54,888 bases of DNA, from NCBI GenBank assembly GCA_020062745.1, contig JAGUVT010000021.1, forward strand, positions 1 through 54,888, read 5' to 3'. The notes under the pieces were generated by a model. That model searched no databases. It was not told the origin of the DNA and saw only the letters and a program-made list of their open reading frames with translations. Shown one piece after another: positions 49,508 through 54,888 of the stretch. Within the stretch, counting starts at the first letter, position 1. Each line of letters begins with the position of its first letter. The translations under genes and the position numbers were made by a program. Source of the stretch: Deltaproteobacteria bacterium. Lineage in GTDB: Bacteria; Bacillota; Desulfotomaculia; Desulfotomaculales; JAGUVT01.

Positions 49508-50361
49508 GGATACTGGTAACCGGTGCGAGCGGTATGCTGGGGCAGGACGTGGTGACGGAGTTCAGGCAGCGCGACGTAACGGTGGCAGCTTATAAGCGGG
49601 AGGGGCTGGACATCACCGACCGGGTGGGGACGCTCCGGGTGGTGGAACGGGAGAAGCCGCAGGTGGTGATTAACTGTGCCGCTTATACTGATGTGGACGG
49701 AGCCGAGGCGGAGCCGCAGCGGGCCCTGCTGGTCAACGGGCTGGGGCCGAAAAACCTGGCTTTAGCCTGCCGGGAAAGCGGGGCAGATCTCGTCCAGATC
49801 AGTACGGATTACATTTTTGACGGGGTAAAAGACAGCCCCTACGGAGCATACGATCAACCGGACCCCGTCAATGTTTACGGCAAGAGCAAGCTGTGGGGCG
49901 AGAGGGCCGTTTCTTCTTTGCTGCCGAATGCGTATATAGTGCGCACGAGCTGGCTTTTCGGAGCCGGCGGGCGGAATTTTGTCACTACCATGCTTCGTCT
50001 GGGGCGGGAGCAGAAAACTTTGCGCGTGGTAGATGACCAGTGCGGCTGTCCGACGTATACGGCCGACCTGGCCCGGGCTCTGGCCGATCTGGTAGGTACC
50101 CGGTGCTACGGCATCTACCACGTTACCAATACCGGCGCCGCTACCTGGTACGGATTCGCCCGGTCCATCTTCGCCGGGGCCGGCCTGGCGGTGGAATTGA
50201 ACCCCTGTTCCACCGGCTCCTTCCCCCGCCCGGCCCGGCGCCCGCCCAACTCGATGCTGGATCCCTTCCCGCTGGCAGAAACCCTGGGCTACTTACTGCC
50301 GCCGTGGGAAGACGCCTTGGAGCGATTCTTAAAAAGTTTATTTTTTCCCAAAGGGGGTTGA
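49504..50361 (+). CDS. rfbD: dTDP-4-dehydrorhamnose reductase
   Basis: RmlD/RfbD reduces dTDP-4-dehydro-L-rhamnose to dTDP-L-rhamnose. The 285-residue SDR-type protein has the nucleotide motif GASGMLGQDV at the N-terminus, NCAAYTDVDGAE, STDYIFDG, and the YGKSK catalytic motif. The gene starts in the 4-nt overlap ATGA with the RmlC-like gene. The rmlC-D-B order matches a rhamnose route; rmlA is not in the window. Confidence 0.94.
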   Translation: MRILVTGASGMLGQDVVTEFRQRDVTVAAYKREGLDITDRVGTLRVVEREKPQVVINCAAYTDVDGAEAEPQRALLVNGLGPKNLALACRESGADLVQISTDYIFDGVKDSPYGAYDQPDPVNVYGKSKLWGERAVSSLLPNAYIVRTSWLFGAGGRNFVTTMLRLGREQKTLRVVDDQCGCPTYTADLARALADLVGTRCYGIYHVTNTGAATWYGFARSIFAGAGLAVELNPCSTGSFPRPARRPPNSMLDPFPLAETLGYLLPPWEDALERFLKSLFFPKGG

Positions 50362-50364
50362 TTT

Positions 50365-51381
50365 GTGAAACTGCTGGTTACCGGCGGGGCCGGATTTATC
50401 GGCTCCAACTTTATTCATTACGTGCTGCAGCAGCAACCCGGATGGTATATTACCAACCTGGATAAGCTGACTTACGCCGGCAACCCGGAAAACCTGGCGG
50501 CGGTGGAGAAAAACCCCCGCTACTGTTTTGTCCGGGGTGATATTGCCGATATTGCTCTGGTTGATCGACTGTTTACCGGTGGTTTTGACGCGGTCGTTAA
50601 TTTTGCTGCCGAATCCCACGTTGACCGCAGTATTCTGGACGCTTCTCCTTTCATCGAGACCAACGTGCGGGGTGTCCAGGTGCTCCTGGAGGCCGCCTGC
50701 AAGCACGGTGCAGCTAGATTTATTCAGGTTTCCACTGATGAGGTTTACGGCTCCCTGGGCCCGGATGACCCGCCGTTTACGGAAGAAAGCCCCCTGGCTC
50801 CAAACAGCCCTTATGCCGCCAGCAAAGCAGCGGCAGACTTGTTTTGCCGGGCGTATTTTCACACCCATGGCCTGCCGGTGGTAATCACCCGCTGTTCCAA
50901 CAATTTTGGACCATACCAGTTTCCGGAGAAACTCATTCCGACAATTATTACCAGCGCTCTGCAAGATAAGCCCGTGCCCGTTTACGGCGACGGCCTTAAT
51001 GTACGGGACTGGCTTTATGTGGAAGATCACTGCCGCGCCCTGATCATGGTACTTTTACACGGCAGTCCCGGCGAGATCTATAATATCGGCGGCGGCCGGG
51101 AACTGCCCAACATAGAACTGGTCAGAACCGTTCTGGCCTTGCTCGGCAAGCCGGAGAGCCTGATTAAAATGGTGCGGGACCGCCCCGGCCACGATCGGCG
51201 TTACGCCATCAACCCGGCCAAAATCAAAGAAAGACTGGGCTGGGAGAGCCGGTACTCTTTTGCCGGGGCGCTGGAGAAAACAGTGCGCTGGTACTGGGAC
51301 GGCGACTGGTGGAAGAAGGCGGTTTCTTCAGCGGCTCATACTGAACACTGCCGGCGCTGGTATAAAGAAAAACTGGAGTGA
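50365..51381 (+). CDS. rfbB: dTDP-glucose 4,6-dehydratase
   Basis: RmlB/RfbB converts dTDP-glucose to dTDP-4-keto-6-deoxyglucose. The 338-residue extended-SDR protein has GGAGFIGSNF, the catalytic STDEVYGSL, the YAASKAA tetrad segment and the NNFGPYQFPEKLIP motif. The start is GTG 50365 after AAAGGGGG. It is 3 nt after rfbD and clearly in the same operon. Confidence 0.96.
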   Translation: MKLLVTGGAGFIGSNFIHYVLQQQPGWYITNLDKLTYAGNPENLAAVEKNPRYCFVRGDIADIALVDRLFTGGFDAVVNFAAESHVDRSILDASPFIETNVRGVQVLLEAACKHGAARFIQVSTDEVYGSLGPDDPPFTEESPLAPNSPYAASKAAADLFCRAYFHTHGLPVVITRCSNNFGPYQFPEKLIPTIITSALQDKPVPVYGDGLNVRDWLYVEDHCRALIMVLLHGSPGEIYNIGGGRELPNIELVRTVLALLGKPESLIKMVRDRPGHDRRYAINPAKIKERLGWESRYSFAGALEKTVRWYWDGDWWKKAVSSAAHTEHCRRWYKEKLE

Positions 51382-51424
51382 GTAAAAAAATTAATTTTTT
51401 AGTGTGGAAGGGGTTTTAGTCGGC

Positions 51425-52999
51425 TTGTCCACCGGTCGGGTTATTGCCAGGGCTACTTTTGTAATCCTGCTCATGGGAGTTCTTTCCAAGATATTGGGTC
51501 TCGGGCGCGAGATGGCTATCGCCCATCAGTTTGGCGCCACCGGCGCCACCGACGCTTACCTGGTGGCCTATACCATTCCCACCCTTTTTATGGGAGTGGT
51601 AGGAGGCGCCATGGCTGTTATGGTAGTGCCGGTTTTCGCGGAGTACGCCGCCCGCGGGGAGCGGGACGAAGCATGGCGGCTTTTCAGCAGCGTGTTGAAC
51701 TTTATGGCCCTGGTTTTGGCCGGATTGGTGGCACTGGGGATTGCTGCGGCCCCGTTTATCGTGCGGGTACTGGCGCCGGGCTTCTCCGGCGGGGTGGAAG
51801 CGGTTGCGGTGCGGCTGGTAATGATCATGCTGCCGTCAATGTTGTTCCTGGTGCTGGGCAACCTGACGATGGGGCTTTTGAACGCCAACAACGTTTTCGG
51901 GCCGCCGGCCTTCGGACCGGCGGCTATGAACGGGGGAATCATTTTGGCCGCCCTGGTGTTGGGGCGATTTTACGGTATTGACGGCCTGGCGGCCGGAACA
52001 GTGGGCGGAGCGGCACTGTTTATCCTGGTACAGGCGCCTTTTTTATGGCGGGCCGGCTTTCGCTGGCAGCCGGTGATGAACTTAAGACATCCGGGGGCAT
52101 ACAAGCTAATGTCCTTGATTATGCCGGTGATGGTGATGACGGGTGTCGCGCAGGGCTATATGTTGATTGAGCGGGTGCTGGCCTCCGGCCTTCCGGAGGG
52201 CAGTATTGCGGCGCTCAATTATGCCCAGAAGCTGATTTTGCTGCCGCAGGGATTGTTTGTGATGGCCATGAGTACGGCCATTTTCCCTACTTTAAGCCGC
52301 CAGGTGGCGGAAGGAAAAGTGGCGGAAATGGCCGGCACCCTGATGCGGGGTGTTAAACTGGTATTTTTTGTAGCGGTTCCGGCCGGAGTGTTCCTGATGG
52401 TACTGCGTTTACCGGTAATTACCCTGCTTTTTCAGCGCGGGGCTTTTGATGAGCGGGCCGTGTCCATGACCGCCCTGGCCCTTTTATTTTATTCTGTAGG
52501 ACTGGCCGGCCAGGCGGTAAACCCGCTGCTTGTAAGAGGTTTTTACGCCTTGCAGGATACCGGCACCCCGCTCAAAGTAACTGTGGCCACCGTACTCTTG
52601 AACCTTCTGGGGGCCCTTTTATTAATTGCCTCCATGCGGCACGCCGGCCTGGCCCTGGCCAACTCTGTCGCCACTTTGGGCGGTATGGCGGCGTTGATCT
52701 GGCTGCTCGGGCGCCGCCTGCCGCTGGCGGTGAGTCCTTTTTTACGTTTTTGCGGTGGGGTGATAGCTGCTTCCGGGTTGATGGCCGTGCTGGTTTATAC
52801 CGGCGATACCCTGCTGGCAAAAGCGCTGGGCGAGGGTACACCTGCCCTGGCTTTGCGGGTAATGCTGGATCTTTTAACCGGCGGGGCGGTTTATCTGGCG
52901 GCTTCATTTGTGTTGCAGGTGGACGAGTTAAGGTACCTGTGGGATACGGGTAAAGGCTGGCTGAAAAGCCTGCCTTTGATCGTTATAATCAGGAAATAA
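51425..52999 (+). CDS. murJ: lipid II flippase MurJ
   Basis: MurJ flips lipid II to the outer face of the membrane. The ~524-residue protein has about 14 hydrophobic helices and the family start STGRVIARATFVILLMGVLSKILGLGREMAIAHQFGATGATDAYLVAYTIP. I place the start at TTG 51425, 11 nt behind GGAAGGGG; GTG 51404 is the alternative but would include that SD. It follows rfbB by 43 nt, tying polysaccharide precursors to envelope building. It could also be a polysaccharide flippase of the same MOP family. Confidence 0.93.
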   Translation: MSTGRVIARATFVILLMGVLSKILGLGREMAIAHQFGATGATDAYLVAYTIPTLFMGVVGGAMAVMVVPVFAEYAARGERDEAWRLFSSVLNFMALVLAGLVALGIAAAPFIVRVLAPGFSGGVEAVAVRLVMIMLPSMLFLVLGNLTMGLLNANNVFGPPAFGPAAMNGGIILAALVLGRFYGIDGLAAGTVGGAALFILVQAPFLWRAGFRWQPVMNLRHPGAYKLMSLIMPVMVMTGVAQGYMLIERVLASGLPEGSIAALNYAQKLILLPQGLFVMAMSTAIFPTLSRQVAEGKVAEMAGTLMRGVKLVFFVAVPAGVFLMVLRLPVITLLFQRGAFDERAVSMTALALLFYSVGLAGQAVNPLLVRGFYALQDTGTPLKVTVATVLLNLLGALLLIASMRHAGLALANSVATLGGMAALIWLLGRRLPLAVSPFLRFCGGVIAASGLMAVLVYTGDTLLAKALGEGTPALALRVMLDLLTGGAVYLAASFVLQVDELRYLWDTGKGWLKSLPLIVIIRK

Positions 53000-53026
53000 A
53001 AAAATTTATTTTTTCCAGATTATGTC

Positions 53027-53056
53027 TTGACTATGGCATTACCAATATGCTAATAT
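53027..53056 (+). promoter_or_regulatory. promoter upstream of DUF1659 operon
   Basis: TTGACT (53027-53032), an 18-nt spacer, TAATAT (53051-53056) with an extended -10 TGC. The start should fall near 53063, just before a large hairpin. Confidence 0.6.
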
Positions 53057-53071
53057 AATATCGAACATAAG

Positions 53072-53125
53072 TTTGGGGCAGGGTAAGTGGTGAACATTTT
53101 ACCTGCCCCAAAATGTTTTCCCTTG
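53072..53125 (+). terminator. leader hairpin / possible attenuator before DUF1659 gene
   Basis: TTTGGGGCAGG(G)TAA pairs with TTACCTGCCCCAAA: 14 bp with one bulged G and a 12-nt loop, at the very start of the predicted transcript. ATGTTTTCCCTT follows. It could attenuate or protect the 5' end. Confidence 0.6.
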
Positions 53126-53192
53126 CCCTCTCCCAAAATTTAATAACGGCAGAAGGGGAAGCCCTTCCGTTTGAGGGAGGAGGTGAATAATT

Positions 53193-53417
53193 ATGCCAGT
53201 TAATAAAGTGCCGGTCGGCACTGTATTGCGGTTGGAACTGCAAATCGGAGTAGATGCCAATGGTAACCCGATTTACCGTAACAGAAGCTTGAATAATGTG
53301 AAGCCAGCAGCGCTGGACCAGGATTTGTACGATGTAGCGGCGGCTCTGGCCGGTCTGCAAGAGTATTCCTTAAACAGTGTAGTTCGCATTGACCGGGCGC
53401 AGATCGTCCAAGTCTAG
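53193..53417 (+). CDS. DUF1659 domain-containing protein
   Basis: A 74-residue protein of the DUF1659 type, with the recurring LRLELQIGVDANGNPIYRNRSLNNVKPAALDQDLYDVAAALAGLQ core. Function is unknown; in many spore-forming Clostridia and Bacilli it is paired with DUF2922 and YvrJ genes, as here. No signal peptide or membrane segment is seen. The ATG follows GGGAGGAGG. Confidence 0.85.
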   Translation: MPVNKVPVGTVLRLELQIGVDANGNPIYRNRSLNNVKPAALDQDLYDVAAALAGLQEYSLNSVVRIDRAQIVQV

Positions 53418-53472
53418 AGGGTTCGGTTAAGTTCCGCCGCAGGCAGCCGCGGGCAAACAAGAGAACCGTCCC

Positions 53473-53490
53473 GCTGTTTGCGCTGTTTGC
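53473..53490. repeat. tandem 9-mer GCTGTTTGC
   Basis: Two perfect copies of GCTGTTTGC in the DUF1659-DUF2922 spacer. GCAAACA at 53453-53459 can pair with either copy. Confidence 0.7.
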
Positions 53491-53522
53491 TTGTGAAAAA
53501 TTACGGGGAAGGAGGTTTTCAA

Positions 53523-53756
53523 ATGGCAACTGTAACTCAAACTCTGCGCATGGTATTCCGCAGCCAGGCTGGCAATAACGTAACCATTGCTTTGGATAAT
53601 CCAAGGGATAATCTAACGGCAGCGGAGATCGAGGCGGTAATGGATCTGGTCATCGCCCGGAATGTTTTTTCCAGCGCTGGCGGCGATCTGGTAGCCAAGC
53701 AGGACATCCGGGTTATTGACACAACTACCAACGACCTATACGACCCGCCTGCATAG
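53523..53756 (+). CDS. DUF2922 domain-containing protein
   Basis: A 77-residue protein of the DUF2922 family (MATVTQTLRMVFRSQAG, then LTAAEIEAVMDLVIARNVF). Function is unknown; it regularly accompanies DUF1659. The start is ATG 53523 after GGAAGGAGG; an in-frame ATG at 53478 lies before that SD and is not used. Confidence 0.85.
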   Translation: MATVTQTLRMVFRSQAGNNVTIALDNPRDNLTAAEIEAVMDLVIARNVFSSAGGDLVAKQDIRVIDTTTNDLYDPPA

Positions 53757-53793
53757 AAATTACATTACATTTTCTCAGGAAGGAGTTGATCTT

Positions 53794-53949
53794 GTGGAAA
53801 CCATCCTGCAGGCCGTAGCCAATGTCGGTTTTCCCATTGCCGTTTGCTCATACTTGCTGATACGGATCGAAGGCAAACTGGAAATTCTGGCTGAGAGCAT
53901 TGCCGGGCTAACCAGTGTGGTTGCGGAGAAGCGGCGGGATGTTCCTTAA
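53794..53949 (+). CDS. YvrJ family protein
   Basis: A 51-residue peptide with one hydrophobic helix (ANVGFPIAVCSYLLIRIEGKLE) followed by a charged amphipathic helix, the YvrJ/holin-like pattern. The start is GTG 53794, 8 nt after AGGAAGGAG; an earlier in-frame codon at 53716 overlaps the DUF2922 gene. It is the third member of the DUF1659-DUF2922-YvrJ set. Whether it acts as a pore is unknown. Confidence 0.85.
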   Translation: METILQAVANVGFPIAVCSYLLIRIEGKLEILAESIAGLTSVVAEKRRDVP

Positions 53950-53962
53950 AAAAACAACCGGT

Positions 53963-54013
53963 AACGCGCGAAGCCCGGCTTTTTCGGCCGGGCTTCGCGC
54001 GTTGGGAAATTTT
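53963..54013 (+). terminator. 17-bp perfect hairpin after YvrJ
   Basis: AACGCGCGAAGCCCGGC (53963-53979) and its exact complement (53987-54003) with loop TTTTTCG. On the plus strand only GGGAAATTTT follows; on the minus strand a 7-T run lies 9-10 nt away. It probably serves as a terminator for both converging units. Confidence 0.8.
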
Positions 54014-54020
54014 AAGCGTC

Positions 54021-54122
54021 TTAGCAAATACCACCCCAGATACCGAGGATCAGCAGGATGAGAATAAGGAAGACAATAAACGCAAGGTTTCCATGGGGGC
54101 TCATTGCTTTTACATCGGACAT
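54021..54122 (-). CDS. YjcZ-family sporulation peptide
   Basis: A 33-residue peptide with a short polar head (MSDVKAMSPHGN) and a hydrophobic helix ending GIWGGIC. This is the YjcZ-family look (hydrophobic helix then WGG-x-C), known from spore formers. ATG 54122 is preceded by AAGGAGGT. Upstream, a sigma-K-like promoter fits late mother-cell expression. It faces the DUF1659 operon across the 17-bp hairpin. Confidence 0.88.
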   Translation of the reverse strand: MSDVKAMSPHGNLAFIVFLILILLILGIWGGIC

Positions 54123-54154
54123 TTATTTTACCTCCTTAAACTTATTTTCGCTTT

Positions 54155-54181
54155 TATAATATGTTCTGGCTATGGTAAAGT
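54155..54181 (-). promoter_or_regulatory. sigma-K-like promoter of the YjcZ gene
   Basis: On the minus strand, AC (54181-54180), 16 nt, then CATATTATA (54163-54155). This fits the Bacillus SigK consensus AC-N16/17-CATAnnnTA. Confidence 0.5.
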
Positions 54182-54284
54182 GTTCAGTTTCAGGAGGTAA
54201 TTTTCAACGAAACGAGATGCTAACGCCAGATTCTACTACTAGCCGATGGCTGATTTGTTGAGTGCTGAACAGTTATGGTTGTTT

Positions 54285-54647
54285 TTACTTTTCGCGCTTA
54301 AAAAAATGCAAAAGCGCCCGGGCGGCGGCATCTTCCGGACCGGCGGCCCGTATTTCGAACCATCCGTCGTTATAGTACCACTCATCGTTTTCCTGATCGT
54401 AACCAAGGACGAAACCTTTTGGAGACCGGGTTTTTAATTCGGAAAGGAGCCTGGCCAGACGCGGTATCCAGATCAGGTCACCGATTTTCTGTAGCGAGAG
54501 CACCATTTTTTTTTCTTTTTCGTGTCGTGGAATAATCGGTTCGGTAATTTTATCGCCGGATTCGTTGAAGACGATAGTCAGATCGCCGACTGTCGGTTCC
54601 CATTCAAGATATTTCCCGAGTTCTTTTGCCAGCTCAATACTAAGCAT
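54285..54647 (-). CDS. hypothetical protein
   Basis: A 120-residue protein I do not recognise. It is soluble-looking with mixed charge: an N-terminal helix (ELAKELGKYLEWEP), a short beta-rich stretch (VGDLTIVFNESGDKITEP), a helix (LIWIPRLARLLSELKTRSPKG) and an aromatic, acidic segment (DQENDEWYYNDGWFEIR). ATG 54647 is 10 nt after AAGGAGG. An extended -10 promoter lies upstream. A plus-strand ORF overlaps it but lacks an SD. Confidence 0.75.
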   Translation of the reverse strand: MLSIELAKELGKYLEWEPTVGDLTIVFNESGDKITEPIIPRHEKEKKMVLSLQKIGDLIWIPRLARLLSELKTRSPKGFVLGYDQENDEWYYNDGWFEIRAAGPEDAAARALLHFFKREK

Positions 54648-54698
54648 CAGACATTGACCTCCTTGTTAATCCCGTCGCCGTTTTGGAATTCATCATTA

Positions 54699-54727
54699 AT
54701 TATATCATGCCGGGCATAATTCCTGAA
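54699..54727 (-). promoter_or_regulatory. extended -10 promoter of the hypothetical gene
   Basis: On the minus strand: TTCAGG (54727-54722), a 17-nt spacer, TATAAT (54704-54699) preceded by TGA. Confidence 0.6.
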
Positions 54728-54771
54728 AGAAACCGGAAGGCTTAAAAAAATGTTGTCAAGGAGGAAAAAGC

Positions 54772-54813
54772 ATGATATATTTTGAACAAGGGTTTTTTGC
54801 AAGGTTCTGGTGA
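54772..54813 (+). CDS. possible 13-residue peptide (leader or small ORF)
   Basis: ATG 54772 follows AAGGAGG at 8 nt and encodes MIYFEQGFFARFW then TGA. The very good SD suggests real translation, perhaps as a leader peptide for the gene beginning at 54857. No family is recognised, and chance remains possible. Confidence 0.3.
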   Translation: MIYFEQGFFARFW

Positions 54814-54856
54814 CTTATGCCTGAAAATCCAGGTATACGGGGAGGTGGTGAGGAGA

Positions 54857-54888
54857 ATGCCGGCCTTCGAAAGCGGAGTTGTTTACAC
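54857..54888 (+). CDS. start of a gene cut by the window edge
   Basis: ATG 54857 follows GGGGAGGTGGTGAGGAG and reads MPAFESGVVY before the window ends. It is too short to identify. Confidence 0.5.
   Translation, partial: MPAFESGVVY

Noticed and set aside
54240-54270. Sixth copy of the heptad element
   Set aside because: Only about two loose units (GCCGATGGCTGAT, GTGCTGAAC); too weak to claim.
54246-54437. Plus-strand 63-residue ORF
   Set aside because: No SD, overlaps the better-supported minus-strand gene, and its start lies in heptad-like sequence (GCCGATGGCTGAT).
47544-54888. Horizontally acquired island
   Set aside because: Polysaccharide genes and small genes differ in role, but codon use and start signals look like the rest, and there is no integrase, tRNA junction or insertion sequence.

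Overview
The window reads as a chromosomal block from a low- to mid-GC, spore-forming Firmicute of the Clostridia. The closest resemblance I can name is the Peptococcaceae / Desulfotomaculum-Pelotomaculum type. This rests on gene order (radA-disA-carD-yacL-ispD-ispF-gltX-cysE-cysS-mrnC-thyX-rlmB-rae1-sigH, then the rpoBC/str/S10/spc/alpha run), on heavy use of TTG and GTG starts behind strong Shine-Dalgarno (SD) sequences, on sigma-A promoters of the TTGACA-17-TATAAT type, and on sporulation-associated genes (sigH, a YjcZ-family peptide, DUF1659/DUF2922/YvrJ). The genus is an inference; no 16S gene is present.

Layout. 1-12.8 kb: DNA repair and c-di-AMP signalling (radA, disA), a CarD regulator, a PIN-TRAM membrane protein, two MEP-pathway genes (ispD, ispF), Glu and Cys aminoacylation with serine acetyltransferase, Mini-RNase III, ThyX, an rRNA 2'-O-methyltransferase, the Rae1/YacP ribosome-associated nuclease and sigH. 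12.8-13.4 kb: a strong terminator and four tRNA genes (Thr-TGT, fMet-CAT, Thr-GGT, Met-CAT). 13.4-24.3 kb: rpmG-secE-nusG-rplKAJL-rpoBC with an L10 leader. 24.4-45.7 kb: an L7Ae-like protein, the str, S10, spc and alpha operons, truA, rplM and rpsI. 45.7-53 kb: a convergent DUF342/FapA gene, then a sugar-phosphate mutase, rhamnose-type nucleotide-sugar genes and murJ, a surface-polysaccharide and envelope set. 53-54.9 kb: small proteins of unknown function, two of them on the minus strand, and the first codons of a further gene.

How the genes work together. The bulk is the transcription and translation core (RNA polymerase subunits, most 30S/50S proteins, EF-G, EF-Tu, IF1, SecY/SecE, NusG). 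Upstream genes supply charged tRNAs, rRNA maturation and modification, stress signalling (c-di-AMP, CarD, SigH) and isoprenoid precursors. The downstream polysaccharide genes plus MurJ serve the cell envelope.

The most interesting points. (1) rplX and rpsI, and less clearly rlmB, have no in-frame ATG/GTG/TTG at the place where the protein family begins. Strong SD sequences sit instead at normal distance from ATT or ATA codons. (2) A family of 7-nt-periodic intergenic repeats (GCTGATR-like) is scattered through housekeeping and ribosomal operons, two copies sharing a 27-nt core. (3) EF-Tu carries a four-cysteine insertion. (4) A possible pseudoknot covers the rpoA SD. (5) A terminator-like hairpin lies in the rpoB leader. 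(6) adk is missing from secY-map, and the ECF transporter genes are missing from rplQ-truA. I saw no insertion sequence, prophage, CRISPR array or obvious defence system.
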